DNA of 64,000 nucleotides from Muscardinus avellanarius (GCA_963383645.1 OY726563.1:29048821-29112820); one strand, 5' to 3'; counted from the stretch's first letter, positions 13,750 to 24,535 are shown. The notes: generated from the sequence alone by a model not told the origin. Program-made: numbers and translations.

Positions 13750-13929
13750 TGCCAGACATGGTGGCACACGCTTGTAATTCCCACACTTGGGAGGTGGAGA
13801 CAGGAGGATCGCGTAGGTTGAAGCCAGCCTTGCTCGATTCAGAGACCCTGTTTCCAAAAAATTATAAAAAATAGGTCTGGGAGTGTAGCCCAGAGGTAGA
13901 AAGGTTTCTAGGAACCCCAGTACCACCAA
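13750..13929 (+). mobile_element. B1-ID type SINE, variant with altered B-box region
   Basis: Sense copy with 'cacttgggaggtggagacag', 'ctgtttccaaa' and a right half reading 'gtgtagcccagaggtagaaa' then 'ccaggaaccccagtaccacc' (in part). The usual 'gggttcaatcccc' segment (pol III B-box side) is replaced. Two other copies share this form at 46723-46911 and 57730-57917. Confidence 0.85.
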
Positions 13930-14044
13930 AAACAAAAGCAAAAACAAACAAACAAAAAAAAAAACCCTAGCAATTCTAAACATATATATGCATAAGAGCC
14001 TAAATATATATGAAGCAAAGCCAATATATCTAAAAGAAGAAATA

Positions 14045-14245
14045 GCCTGACATAGTAGCACATGCCTATAATACCAGCATTTGAGAAGCTGATATTGGAA
14101 GATTCCAAGTTCAGAAACAGTCACAGAAATTTAGCAAGGCCCTCTACAACCTATCAAGACACTACTTCAAAATATAAAAAATGCCTGAAATTGTAACTCA
14201 GAAGTAGAATGCCCACTGGGTTCAATCTTCAATGTCTCATACAAA
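14045..14245 (+). mobile_element. B1-ID type composite SINE
   Basis: Sense copy, diverged ('agcctgacatagtagcaca', 'ctgggttcaatcttcaatg'). Confidence 0.8.
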
Positions 14246-14265
14246 AAAGAAGAAATAAACAATTT

Positions 14266-14279
14266 AAAAATTATAATTA
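14266..14279 (+). repeat. Target-site duplication, left, of the L1-ORF1 chimera
   Basis: AAAAATTATAATTA here is repeated exactly at 17049-17062, on the far side of the A-rich tail of the element between them. Confidence 0.75.
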
Positions 14280-14435
14280 GACTTCCGGGAAGATGGCCAC
14301 CAAGAAAAGCGGGGCTTAAGAGCCCCGCTAACAACCAATCTCCATTACCACAAAATCAGTGCCTTTCATAGCCAGAAAACACCATCACCAGAGAAACAAA
14401 AAAATCACCAGGCTCCAGAGAGAAAGCAGACTGAG

Positions 14436-14760
14436 AACAGAGCTCAGAGCCACAGAGGAGATACACGGGCCTCATGCCCAAGGACGCAGCAGCAGCGCCA
14501 TACTGCAGGTGGCAGCGGCGACTTCACCGGACAGCTACAGCAAGCTGAGGTGAGCCGCTGTGGAACAGCCAGGCGGGATTTCTCGCCGCAGGTAAAATCT
14601 AAAGCTCCAAGTGGCTGAGCTCAGCACACGCTGCAGGGATTCAGAGTGGAAAACAAAACCAAGAAGAAATACGCCAGCCTCACGGCTGAGGGCGTAGCAG
14701 TGGCGCCATATTGTCACCGGCGGCAGCAGCAGAGAATTCACCGAATCCAGTACAGCTACA
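14436..14760 (+). repeat. Two internally repeated units in the L1 5'UTR
   Basis: The block starting near 14440 ('gcagcagcagcgccatactg') is repeated in diverged form about 205 bp later ('gcgtagcagtggcgccatat'). The L1 at 17372 has the same pair about 265 bp apart. This is a short version of the monomer arrays known from rodent L1 promoters. Promoter function is inference. Confidence 0.65.
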
Positions 14761-15071
14761 TCTGCGTACTCAAGAACAGTGAGTCAAATTGCGGGCCACA
14801 GAGGAGAAATCCCAGTACTGTACTCCCTGGGACTTGACCCAGTGTGGGAGGGGCGGTGGCAGAGATATTACACCATAGGAGAACGTGCAACCTGGCACCC
14901 CTCACAGTCTAAAGCAGCCTCTATCAACTCTCTGGGTCGGAGACTCTGTGATACAACCCAGTAAAGGAGTAGTGGGGTCTGAGATACTACAGAATCGAGA
15001 TCCAGAGCACCTTAAGTGAAGTCATAGTGACCCAAGGGAAGAACCCAGAGAAGGCACAAACTTCCGAAATC

Positions 15072-15987
15072 ATGGGAAAGAGGAATAATACTGGAGCAAT
15101 GAATGCCCACAACCCCACAACATCAGAACCCGATAAAACAGAAAATCAGAGATTTCTAGAAGATCAAATCAGGAAAATAACTGTAGAAATAATAGAGGTG
15201 CTTCGAAAAGAACTTAGAGAGAGCCAAAAAGAGATAAAGGATGCCATTAATGAAGTAAAGGCCTCAATTCAAAGTATAAACAACAGATTAGACCACATGG
15301 AGAACAGAATCTCGCTCTTAGAAGATGATCATTCCAAAAAGAATACATAGTTTCTAATCTAGGAAAAAATATCCGACAGCAGGAATGTGATATTGAAGAA
15401 ATATGGGCCCATTTTAAGAGAGCTAACCTAAGAATAATTGGAATAGAGGAGGGAAAAGAAAGTGAAACCAAAGGGATCAACAATCGCTTCAAGGAAGTAA
15501 TAGCAGAAAATTTTCCAAACATAGAGCAAGAGGTTGATACACAGGTCCAGGAAACTTATAGAACTCCCTTTAGACAGGATCGGGGAAGAGGATCCCCACA
15601 TCACATAATTGTCAAAATGACCAATGTGGAAACCAAGCAGAGAATACTAAAGGCAACAAAACAAAGGGCCAAGTGACATTCAGAGGCAAACCAATTAGAA
15701 TCACTCCAGACTTCCCAAACCAAGTCATAAGAGCCAGAAGGGCTTGGAGTAACATATTCCAAACTCTGAAAGAAAACAACTTCCAGCCAAAAATTTCCTA
15801 CCCAGCAAAACTTTCTATCAAATTAGATGGAGAAATAAGAAGCTTCCATGACAAACAGAAACTGAAGGAATTTATGTCTTCAAAAACAGCACTAGAGAAA
15901 ATACTCAAAGAGATTAACTACAAAGAAGAAATAGGTAACACACACCAGAACCAGAGAAATAAGAGTTCCCATCCAACAGACAATTAA
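15072..15987 (+). pseudogene. L1 ORF1p-like gene, frameshifted
   Basis: ORF1p is the RNA-binding chaperone of L1. The start at 15072 (MGKRNN...) is the ATG shared with the neighbouring L1 copy. About 305 codons in total. The N-terminal part holds a heptad-like coiled coil ('IEVLRKELRESQKEIKDAI'). The frame is lost near 15345 and continues in another frame with the RRM-like region ('RANLRIIGIEEG'). A second shift at 15673 leads into the C-terminal domain ('ITPDFPNQVIRARRAWSNIF', 'ISYPAKLSIKLDGEI'), which stays open to the stop at 15985. The second shift, one missing G in 'ccaagtgac', is also present in the L1 at 18128. The gene is broken as it stands. Confidence 0.85.
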
Positions 15988-16059
15988 GATTGGTTATCTG
16001 TGGAGATTCATTACTTATGTTAGTCTTTTACCTATCTCTAAATTGTATTGTTTGCCTTT

Positions 16060-16720
16060 ATTGTTGTTAATTTTTTTAGGATTTCTAGTTGGAATATTAA
16101 TATACCTTCAGATATAGCATTTGGAAATATTTTATCCCATTCTATTAGTAACTGTTAACTCTGTTTACATTGTCTTTGGATATACAATATCTTTTTTTAT
16201 TTTTTACAGAGTTTGTATACTCTTCTGTTGCCTGTGCCATTGAAATCATATCCAAGAAATCACTGCCAATTTCAATGTTGTGAGGTATTATGACCCAGAT
16301 TTTCTCCTAAAAGTTTATAGTCTTAAGATTTATATTTAGGTCTTTTATCTATTTTGAGTTAATATTTGTATATGGGATTAGGTAAGGGTCCAACTTTATT
16401 CTTTTCCATGTAATTATTATGTTTCAACAATATTTAGTTAAAAGATTATTATTTCCACCACCAAATGTTCGTGGAAACCTTGTCAAAAATAACTTGACAA
16501 TATAGGGAAGAATTTAGCTCTAGGCTTTTATTTAACTCCAATGGTTTATATATCTGCCTTTAGAATAGTACTACACTGTTTCAATTATTGTAGCTTTATA
16601 TGGTTTGAAATCAGAAAATATATATCTTCTAGCTTTGTTCTTTTTCAAGATCATTTTGGGTATCTAAAGTCCATATTCCATATTAGGATAGATTTTTTTC
16701 TGAAAAATAAATATATAAAT
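16060..16720 (-). mobile_element. Ancient L1 ORF2 fragment, antisense, inside the chimera
   Basis: 'tgagttaatatttgtatatg', 'taagggtccaactttattct' and 'attattgtagctttatatgg' are antisense L1 ORF2 (3' half) of an old mammalian L1M type, much more diverged than its flanks. It sits between the ORF1 stop and the young L1 3' end, inside the TSD pair. Confidence 0.85.
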
Positions 16721-16879
16721 ATATGATAGTTTCACCTAAAAAAAAATAGAAAAAAAATATTCTCTGGATAAGAAAGAAATTAAAAAGAAATATTGAAATG
16801 TTATCTTTAAGTCATCAAAAGCTTGGTATCAGACAAATGAAACTATTATGTGAGATTATCATTTTTAATTTTGGATAAA

Positions 16880-17048
16880 TTGCTATAATACTAGATGTCA
16901 ACCACTAAGCCACGCATGGGAGGGAGGGATGGGGAGAGAATGGGGTGGGGATCGGGTGGGGGCTGACTGGGCGATGTGTGCATGTATGTCTACAAAAGTT
17001 TGTATCCCACTATGATGTATGAATACAGTGCACCAATAAAAAATTTAA
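16880..17048 (+). mobile_element. L1 3'UTR end and A-rich tail
   Basis: Contains 'ccactaagccacgcatggga', a G-rich stretch ('gggtgggggctgactggg'), 'gatgtgtgcatgtatgtcta' and the terminal 'caccaataaaaaatt'. The same 3' end recurs at 25540, 27360, 29590 and 42840. Confidence 0.85.
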
Positions 17049-17062
17049 AAAAATTATAATTA
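17049..17062 (+). repeat. Target-site duplication, right, of the L1-ORF1 chimera
   Basis: Exact partner of the 14-bp sequence at 14266-14279. Confidence 0.75.
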
Positions 17063-17137
17063 AAAACATCAACATAAAGCAGAAATCCCCATTAAATTTA
17101 GAAAAAATTAAGTTTATAACTTAAAAATTTCTCCAAA

Positions 17138-17299
17138 TACCTGAATTTGGTGGTGCATGCCCTGAAATTCTAGTATTTAGGAATATGAGACAGGAGGATC
17201 ATAAATTCAAGAACAGATTATTTAATCTAGCAAGATTCTGTTTCAAAATAAAACTAAAGAATATGGCAAGAAATGTAGCTCAGGACTTGAATGCCCTGT

Positions 17300-17302
<3 letters not shown>
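17138..17302 (+). mobile_element. B1-ID type composite SINE, diverged
   Basis: Sense copy ('tgaatttggtggtgcatgcc', 'atatgagacaggaggatcat', 'agaaatgtagctcaggactt'), ending in the CA microsatellite. Confidence 0.75.

Positions 17303-17344
<42 letters not shown>
17303..17344 (+). repeat. (AC)n microsatellite
   Basis: 42 bp of uninterrupted AC, grown at the 3' end of the preceding SINE. Confidence 0.97.
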
Positions 17345-17347
<3 letters not shown>

Positions 17348-18127
17348 CTCTCAAAAGAAAAATAAATCTGGAAAATGGAGCTCAAAACCAGAGAGGAGAT
17401 ACTCCGGCCTCACGGCTGAGGATGCAGCAGCAGCGCCATACTGCCGGAGGCAGTGGTGAATTCACCAGACAGCTCCAGATGAGCTCATTCAACAACCCAC
17501 CAGGCTCCAGAGAGGAGGGGCAAACAGGGAGCTGAGGTGAGCAGCTGCAGTACAGCTGGGTGTAATTCGGCAATTTTTTCGGTGCAAGGAGCATCTAAAT
17601 CTCCCAGGGTCCGGGCTCAGCACAACCAGTAGGGACTGAGAGCAGAGCTCAAAACCAAAGAAGAAATACACCAGCCTCATGGCCAAGGGTGTGGAAGTGG
17701 TGCCATATTGCCAGCGGCAGCAACAGTGAGTTCACCAAGTCTGCAACAGCTAAACATCAGCGCACCCAACAACTGTGAGTCAAATTGTGGCCCCTAGAGG
17801 AGAAATCCCCATACTGCACCCCCAAGGACTTGCGCAACTTTGATAGTCTCCCTGGGTTGAAGATTTTTGCAGTCCAACCCAGTGGGGGAGTGGCGGGGGC
17901 AGAGATATCACACCATAGTCGCAGTTCCCCATGGGAGAACACCCAGCAAGGCACCTCCCATGGTCTCAAGCAGCCTCAATTGACTCCCTGGGTCTGAGAA
18001 TTTGTGATACAGCCCAATAAAGGAGTAGTGGTGACTGAGATACCACAAACTTGAGATCCAGAGCACCTTATGTGAAGACATAGTGACCCAAGGGAAGAAC
18101 CCAGAGAAGGCACAAACTTCCAAAATT

Positions 18128-19045
18128 ATGGGAAAGAGGAATAACAATGGAGCAATGAATGCCCACATACCCACAACATCAGAACCTGATAACAAAGAAA
18201 TTCAGAGATCTCTAAAAAATCCAATCAGGAAAATAACTGTAGAAATAATAGAGGACCTTTGAAAATAATTCAGAGAGAGTAAAAAGATAAAGGATGCAAT
18301 CACTGAAGTAAAGGCCTCAATTCAAAGTATAAACAATCGATTAGACCACAAGGAGAATAGAATCTCGCTTCTAGAAGACGATCACTCCAAAAATGAACGC
18401 ATAGTTTCTAATTTAGAAAATAAAAATCCGACAGCAGGAATTTGACATTGAAGAAATATGGGCCCATTTTAAGAGAGCTAACCTAAGAATAATTGGAATA
18501 GAGGAGGGAAAAGAAGGTGAAACCAAAGGGATCAATGATCTCTTCAAGAAAGTAATAGCAGAATCTTTTCCAAACATAGAGCAAGAGGTCAATACACAGG
18601 TCCAGGAAACTCATAGAACTCTCTTTAGACAGGATTGGAGAAGAGGATCCCCACACCACATAATTGTCAAAATGACTAATGTGGAAGCCAAGGAGAGAAT
18701 CTTTAAGGCAACAAAAACAAAGGCCAAGTGACATTCAGAGATAAACAAATTAGAATCACTCCAGACATCCCAAACCAAGTCATGAAAGTCAGAAGGGCAT
18801 GGAGTAACATATTTCAAACACTGAAAAAAAAAAAAAAACAACTTCCAGCCAAAAATTTCCTCCCCAGTAAAACTATCTATCAAATTGATGGGGAATAAGA
18901 AGCTTCCATGACAAACAGAAACTCAAGGAATTTGTCTTGAAAACCAGCGCTAGAGAAAATTCTCAAAGAGACTAACTACAATGAAGAAATAGGTAATACA
19001 TGCCAGAATCAAAGAAACAAGATTTCCCATCCAGAAGACAACTAA
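18128..19045 (+). pseudogene. L1 ORF1p-like gene, broken
   Basis: Same start and layout as the ORF1 at 15072, beginning MGKRNN. An in-frame stop arises early (about 18260) and further shifts follow (near 18425 and at the 'ccaagtgac' site around 18730). A run of 14 A at about 18824 interrupts the C-terminal domain. The coiled coil, RRM-like and C-terminal blocks are still recognisable in three frames. Confidence 0.85.
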
Positions 19046-19089
19046 GCAAGAAGAATAAACAGTATCTCAAGCAGAAATAAGATCTTAAA

Positions 19090-22000
19090 ATGTTAGTAAT
19101 TAAAAATTATCTCTCTATAATCACACTGAATGTAAATGGCCTCAACTCCCCAGTAAAAAGATATAAAGTGGCCACATGGACTAAAAACCAGAATCCATCC
19201 ATCTGCTGCTTACAAGAAACACACCTTACAAGTAAAGATAGGAACAAACTCAAGATAAAGGGCTGGAGCAAGGTAATCCATGCTAATGGAACTCAAAGGC
19301 AAGCAGGAGTAGCAACTATGATATCAGACAAGTTAGACTTCAAGCCCAAACTTATAAGAGACAAAGAAGGTCATATTTTACTGGTAAAAGGAATAATCCC
19401 TCAAGAGGAAATAACAATAATCAACATCTATGCCACAAACTTAGGTGCAGCTACTTTCATAAATCAAATTATTTGTGACATGAACACACACATAAATCCC
19501 AATACAATAATACTGGGAAACTTCAACACACCTCTCACAACACTAGACCGATCTTTCAGACAAAGGGTCAGTAAAGATGCCTCAGAACTAAAGAACACCA
19601 TTAACCAAATCGACCTGTTGGACACATATAGAATATATCACCCAACTACAGCAGAATTTACATTTTTCTCAGCTGTTCACGGAACCTTCTCCAAAATAGA
19701 TCACATCCTGGGACACAAAATAAGCACTAGCAAATTCAAAAAATGTTACATACTTCCCTGTGTCATTTCAGACCATAATAGAATGAAACTAGAAATCAAC
19801 TATAAGAAGACCCAGAGAAACAACATAAACATGTGAAGACTGAACACCACACTTCTGAATGAAGAATGGGTCATAGAAGATGTAAAAGGTGAAATCAAGA
19901 AATTTCCAGAAACAAATGAAAATAAAGATATAACATATCAAAACCTCTGGGACACTTTGAAGGCAGTATTAAGAGGAAAATTCATAGCACTGAGTGCTCA
20001 CATAAGAAAAACAGAAAATCTTCAAATAAATAACCTAATGACACACCTCAAAGCCCTTGAAAAGCAGGAACAATTTAAACCCAAAGCCAGAAGAAGACAG
20101 GAAATTATTAAAATTAGAGCAGAAATTAACAAAATAGAGAATAAAAAAACAATACAGAAAACAAAACCAAAAGCTGGTTTCTTGAAAAAATTAACAAGAT
20201 TGATAAACCACTAGCCAACCTAACTAAAAAAAAGAGATAATCAACCCAAATTATGAAGATAAGAGATGAAAAAGGAGATATTACTACTGACAGTGTAGAA
20301 ATACAGAGGATTATCAAAAACTACTTTGAATAACTATTCTCCAACAAAATGGAAAATCTGGAGGAAATCAACTTCCTAGATCAATACAACCTTCCTGAAC
20401 TGAGTCAAGAAGATATAGAACACTTCAACCAACCAATAACAATCAAACAGATTGAAACAGCAATAAAGAGTTTACCATCAAAGAAAAGCCCAGGACCAGA
20501 TGGTTTCCCAAGTGAATTCTATAAAACCTTTATAGAAGAGCTAACCCCAATACTCCTCAAAATATCTTGTGAAATAGAAGAAACCGGGACTCTCCCAAGT
20601 ACATTCTGTGAAGCCAACATCACACTAATACCGAAACTGAATAAAGACAGTTCAAGGAAGGAAAACTATAGGCCTATACCTCTGATGAACTTGGATGCAA
20701 AAATATTAAACAAAATACTAGCCACATGCATTCAAAACCACATGAAAATCATACACCATGACCAGGTAGGTTTCATCCCAGGTATGCAGGGCTGATTCAA
20801 CATATGAAAATCAATGTATGTAATTCATCATATAAACAGAATCAAAGACAAAATCACATGATCATTTCAATAGATACTTAAAAAGCATTTGATAAAATTC
20901 AACATCCATTTATGATAAAAACACTGCAGAGAATTGGAGTCGAAGGAATATATCTCAACATTATTAAGGCAATCTACAATAAGCCCACTGCCAACATCAT
21001 ATTAAATGGGGAAAAACTTCAAGAAATCCCCCCTAAAAACAGGAACGAGACAAGGATGTCCATTATCACCACTTCTTTTCAATATAGTACTAGAGACTCT
21101 AGCCAGAGCAATAGGCAGTAATGGAAATCAGAGGAGTACAAATAGAAAAAGAACTCAAACGTTTACTATTTGTAGATGACATGATACTATATTTAGAAAT
21201 CCGAACAAACTCAACCAAAAGGCTTATAGAACTAATCAACATATTCAGCAAAGTGTCTGGATACAAAATCAATCTTAAAAAATTAGAAGCTTTCCTGTAC
21301 ACCAACCATAAATCCACTGAAAAAGAAATTCAGAAAACACTTCCACTCAGGATTTCCCACAAAAAAAATAAAATATTTAGGAATAAACTTGACCAAGGAG
21401 ATAAAAGATCTCTACAAAGAAAATTATAAAACACTGAAAAAAGAAATCAAAGATCTTAGAAGATGGAAGGTTCTTCCATGTTCATGGATAGGCAGAATAA
21501 ATATCATTAAAATGGCCATCCTCCCAAAAGTGATCTACAGATTTAATGCAATGCCCATTAAACTACCAAGACTATTCCTTACAGACATAGAATAATCAGT
21601 CCTTAAATGTATCTGCAATAACAAAAAGCCCAGAATAGCCAAGGTAGTGCTCAGCAACAAAAATCATGCAGGAGGAATCAGAATACCTGACTTTAAACTA
21701 TACTACAAAGCCATTTTAATAAAAACAGCATGGCACCGTCAAAAAAAAAAAAAAAAACAGAAACATAGACCAATGGCGCAGAATAGAAGACCAAGAAACA
21801 AGTCCACACACTTTCAGCCAATTGATTTTTGATAAAGGGGCCAAAAACATACACTGGAGAAAAGATAGCCTGTTCAACAAATGGTGCTGGCAAAACTGGT
21901 TAACCATATGAAGGAAATTGGAAATTAATCCCACTTTCTCACCCTGTACAAAAGTCAATTCAAGATGGGTCAAAGACTTAGAAATCAAACCAAAGGCATT

Positions 22001-22720
22001 GAAGCCACTTAAAGAGAGCATAGGTCCAACACTTCAACACATAGGCACAGATAAACACTTTCTCAACAAGACCCCAAAGGCACAACAAATTAAAAGGAGA
22101 ATCAATACATAGGATTGCATGGAACTGAAGAGATTCTGTTCAGCAAAGGAAACTGTCAAGAACCTCAATCAAGAGCCAACAGAATGGGAGATTTTTGCCA
22201 CCTATACCACCGATAGAGGACTAATATCTAGAATATACAGAGAACTCAAGAAACTCAACTCTAAGAAAACAAAGCATCCAATAACAAAATGGGCAAGTGA
22301 ACTAAATAGACACTTCACAAAAGAAGAAATTTAAATGGCCAATAAATGTATGAAAAAATGCTCAACATCACTGGCAATCAGAGAGATGCAAATCAAAACT
22401 ACCCTGAGATTTCACCTAACTCCAACTAGAATGGCAATCATTCAAAATACAAACAACAACAGATGCTAGCAAGGATGTGGAGGAGTGGGAACTCTAAGAC
22501 ATTGTTGGTGGGATTATAAATTAGTGCAACCACTTTGGAAAACAGTATGGAGAATCCTCAGAAGAATGGAAACAAATCTACCATTTGATCCAGCAATACA
22601 CTTCTGGGCATCTACCCAAAAGAAAAGAAACCAAACTACCAAACTAATGCATGTGTATCTATGTTCATAGCTGCACAATTCATCATAGCCAAACTATGGA
22701 ACCAACCAAGATGTCCATCA
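19090..22720 (+). pseudogene. L1 ORF2 (endonuclease-reverse transcriptase), broken and 3'-truncated
   Basis: ORF2p nicks target DNA and reverse-transcribes L1 RNA. The first 248 codons (19090-19836) are an open AP-endonuclease-like domain. They include N14 in 'ITLNVNGL', E43 in 'LQETHL', 'INIYA', and 'SKIDHILG' and 'SDHNRMKLEI' near the end. In 'ILGNFNTPL' residue 144 is N where the family has a catalytic D, which should disable cleavage. After a stop at 19834 the linker ('[13 protein letters not shown]') and RT blocks ('[13 protein letters not shown]', '[11 protein letters not shown]') follow. The YADD-type motif reads '[10 protein letters not shown]' at about 21170. These lie in separate frames. 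The sequence ends within the C-terminal region. At least four breaks; not functional. Confidence 0.9.
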
Positions 22721-23566
22721 GGCTCTGATGACGGCCTCGCTGGCCCTAACCCTGGTTTAACCCCTCGGCAGGCTCCAATCCAGCCTCGAAGGCCTCAGCA
22801 CTGGCCTTGCCTCACAGCAGGCTCCAATGCCAGCCATTGGCCCCGGCACCAGCCTAACCCCTCGGCAGACTTTTATCCCGGCCTCTGAGACCCCAGCACC
22901 GGCCTTGCCTCACGGCAGGCTCTAATGCTGGCCACTGGCCCCAGCATCAGCCTAAACCCTCGGCAGGCTCCGATCCTGGCCTCGGAGGCCTCCGTAGCAG
23001 CCTTGCCTCACGGCAGGCTCCAATGCTGGCCTCGCTGGCCCCAGCACCAGCCTAACCCCTTGGCAGACTCCAATCCCGGCCTCGGAGGCCCCAGCAATGG
23101 CCTTGCCTCACGGCAGGCTTCGATGCTGGCCATTGGCCCCAGCAACAGCCTAACCCCTTGGCAGGCTTCGATCCTGGCCTCAGAGGCCCCAGTAGCGGCC
23201 TTGCCTCCTGTCAGGCTCCGATGCTGGCCGTTGGCTCCAGCATTGGCCTAACCCCTCGGCAGGCTCTGATCCTGGCCTCGGAGGCCTCAGTAGCAGCCTT
23301 GCCTCATGGAAGGCTCCGATGCTGGCCGCTGGCCCAGGTAACGACCTAACCCCTCAGCAGGCTCCAATCCAGGCCTCGGAGGCCCCAGCACTGGCCTTTC
23401 CTCACAGTGAGCTCCGATCCTGGCCTTGTTGGCCCTGACACCAGCCTAACCCCTCAGCAGGCTCTGATTCCGGCCTTGAAGGCCCCAGCACCAGCCTTGC
23501 CTCACAGCAGGCTCTGATATCAGCCATTGGCCCCGGCACCGGCCTAACCCCTCAGCAGGCTTTGAT
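22721..23566 (-). repeat. 50-bp GC-rich VNTR, about 17 units (copy A)
   Basis: Imperfect units of about 50 bp carrying 'ctcggcaggctccgatcctg' and 'ttgcctcacggcaggctccg' variants alternate. Length and unit sequence match the VNTR at 28321-29310 in reverse complement. Long open frames through it are by-products of low stop-codon content. Confidence 0.92.
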
Positions 23567-23571
23567 CGCTT

Positions 23572-24010
23572 TCTCTGGGTTTATTATTTCAAAGGTTCCA
23601 GGTGTAATGTATCAGATCTCTGCCTCCCCTAAGTACTGGCCACTGCCATTACCACTGCCTCCACCATTTCAAATCCTTCCCAGGCTTTTTTGCCACGCTG
23701 AATGTTGTCCAGTGTTCCTAAGCATGTGTGAAGGTAGCATTTGACATTTGGTGTAATTTCTCCAAAAAAAAAAAAAAAAATTTGGTAGGATCCGGTTTCT
23801 GCTTCTCCTGAATACAAGACTCCACCGCCATTGCAGAGACCGCTTTCAACACCACCTTTCTCTTTGGTCTCCGATAAACTCTCTCCTTACAGGTGATGTC
23901 CAAGATTCTTAACAATATTGAGAAACAGCAGTCCTCCTTCACGGGGAATTTTTCCATAAGTTCCAGTGCATTTAGATAAGTTTTGTCTGCATCTCCAGTG
24001 TCCTGGCATT
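23572..24010 (-). other. Middle module of the composite element (copy A)
   Basis: On the minus strand: a segment with 'ggagatgcagacaaaactta', then 'catcacctgtaaggagagag', a T run at the minus-strand position matching the A run at 23764-23780, then 'gagaaattacaccaaatgtc' and 'acattacacctggaac'. Copy B has the same parts in the same order, including the T run. Origin unknown. The minus frame at 23718-24122 reads protein-like ('LELMEKFPVKEDCCF') but the same frame is broken in copy B. Confidence 0.75.
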
Positions 24011-24145
24011 TGCAACGACTTTCGTAACTCCTCTCCAATATTTTTCTTTTTCTTTTCCTTTTTTTTTTTTTAAATAAGAGAAGACAGTATATGTGGTTTG
24101 AGGAGGTAGTGGGATCAGGCACTTAGTAGCACTGTAACCTGGTCG

Positions 24146-24535
24146 GTTTCCCCATGTTCCAGAGTGCTCCACACTACTCTGCCTGGGGCCCAGGGTCGCT
24201 CGACCCAGGCCCCGGCCGGCGTGCCCCACGTGACCCCTGCCCGGGACCCAGGGCACTGGGCCTGGTTTCTCCAGGGGTCTGGCGTGCTATGCGCGGTTTG
24301 GCCCAGGGCCCAGAGTCCCGCGACCCGGGCCCTGGCTTGCGTGCCCCGCGCGACCCCCGCCTGGGACCCAGGGTACTGGGCCTGGTTTCTCCAGGGGTCT
24401 GGCGTGCTACGCGCTGTTTGGTCCTGGGCCCAGAGTCCCACGACCTGGGCCCTGGCTGGCATGTCCCGAGTGACCCTGCCCGGGGCCCAGGGTACTGGGC
24501 CCGGTTTCTCCAGGGGTGTGGCGTGCTATGCCCCT
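24146..24535 (-). repeat. 120-bp GC-rich tandem repeat, about 3 units
   Basis: 'tttctccaggggtctggcgt' recurs at 24266, 24386 and 24505, spacing 120 and 119 bp. It occupies the 5' position of composite copy A, where copy B has a different, 79-bp unit. Because 120 is divisible by three, frames stay open through it without being genes. Confidence 0.92.

Larger units (their letters stand above)
14280..17048 (+). mobile_element. HAL1-like chimeric L1 derivative (5'UTR + ORF1 + antisense old L1 + L1 3' end)
   Basis: The 2.8-kb unit begins with 'gacttccgggaagatggcc', a typical L1 5' end. A 5'UTR runs to 15071 and ORF1 from 15072 to 15987. Homology to the neighbouring L1 stops exactly after the ORF1 stop codon. 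From about 16060 to 16720 the sequence is antisense ancient L1 ORF2, and from about 16880 it is a young L1 3'UTR ending 'gtgcaccaataaaaaattt'. Matching 14-bp TSDs on both sides argue that all of it was inserted as one unit, or that a single insertion was later remodelled inside. ORF2 is absent, so it could only move using L1 proteins supplied in trans. Confidence 0.7.
17372..22720 (+). mobile_element. L1 (LINE-1), nearly complete, decayed, 3' end replaced
   Basis: 5'-truncated within the 5'UTR repeat block (no 'acttccgggaagatgg' start). It keeps both 5'UTR units (about 17380 and 17646), ORF1 (18128-19045) and most of ORF2 (from 19090). The ORF2 match breaks off at 22720 after 'accaagatgtccatca', about 250 bp before the expected stop. 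The next base begins the inverted GC-rich VNTR, so the L1 3'UTR and poly(A) are absent. No TSD was found. Frameshifts in both ORFs make it inactive. Confidence 0.92.
22721..24535 (-). mobile_element. GC-rich composite retroelement, copy A (inverted, tail missing)
   Basis: Read on the minus strand it has a 120-bp GC-rich tandem block (24535-24146), a middle module (24010-23572) and a 50-bp VNTR (23566-22721). The middle module and VNTR match, in the same order, the TSD-bounded copy B at 27642-29731. The L1-like 3' tail seen in copy B is absent. The VNTR end abuts L1 ORF2 at 22720. No TSD was found, so the copy is truncated or rearranged. Confidence 0.75.

Noticed and set aside
13702..14124. 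140-codon minus frame
   Set aside because: It is the antisense of two SINEs (13750-13929 and 14045-14245).
22661..23349. Open frames with repeated LASRQAPMLA-like units
   Set aside because: These are translations of the 50-bp VNTR, with no fixed frame between copies A and B.
22721..23566. CRISPR-like array
   Set aside because: Units are head-to-tail variants of one sequence with no constant repeat separated by unique spacers. The surrounding DNA is mammalian.
23718..24122. 134-codon minus frame with protein-like composition
   Set aside because: It crosses T and A homopolymers and a lysine-rich low-complexity tract, and is broken in copy B. Kept only as a clue to the origin of the middle module.
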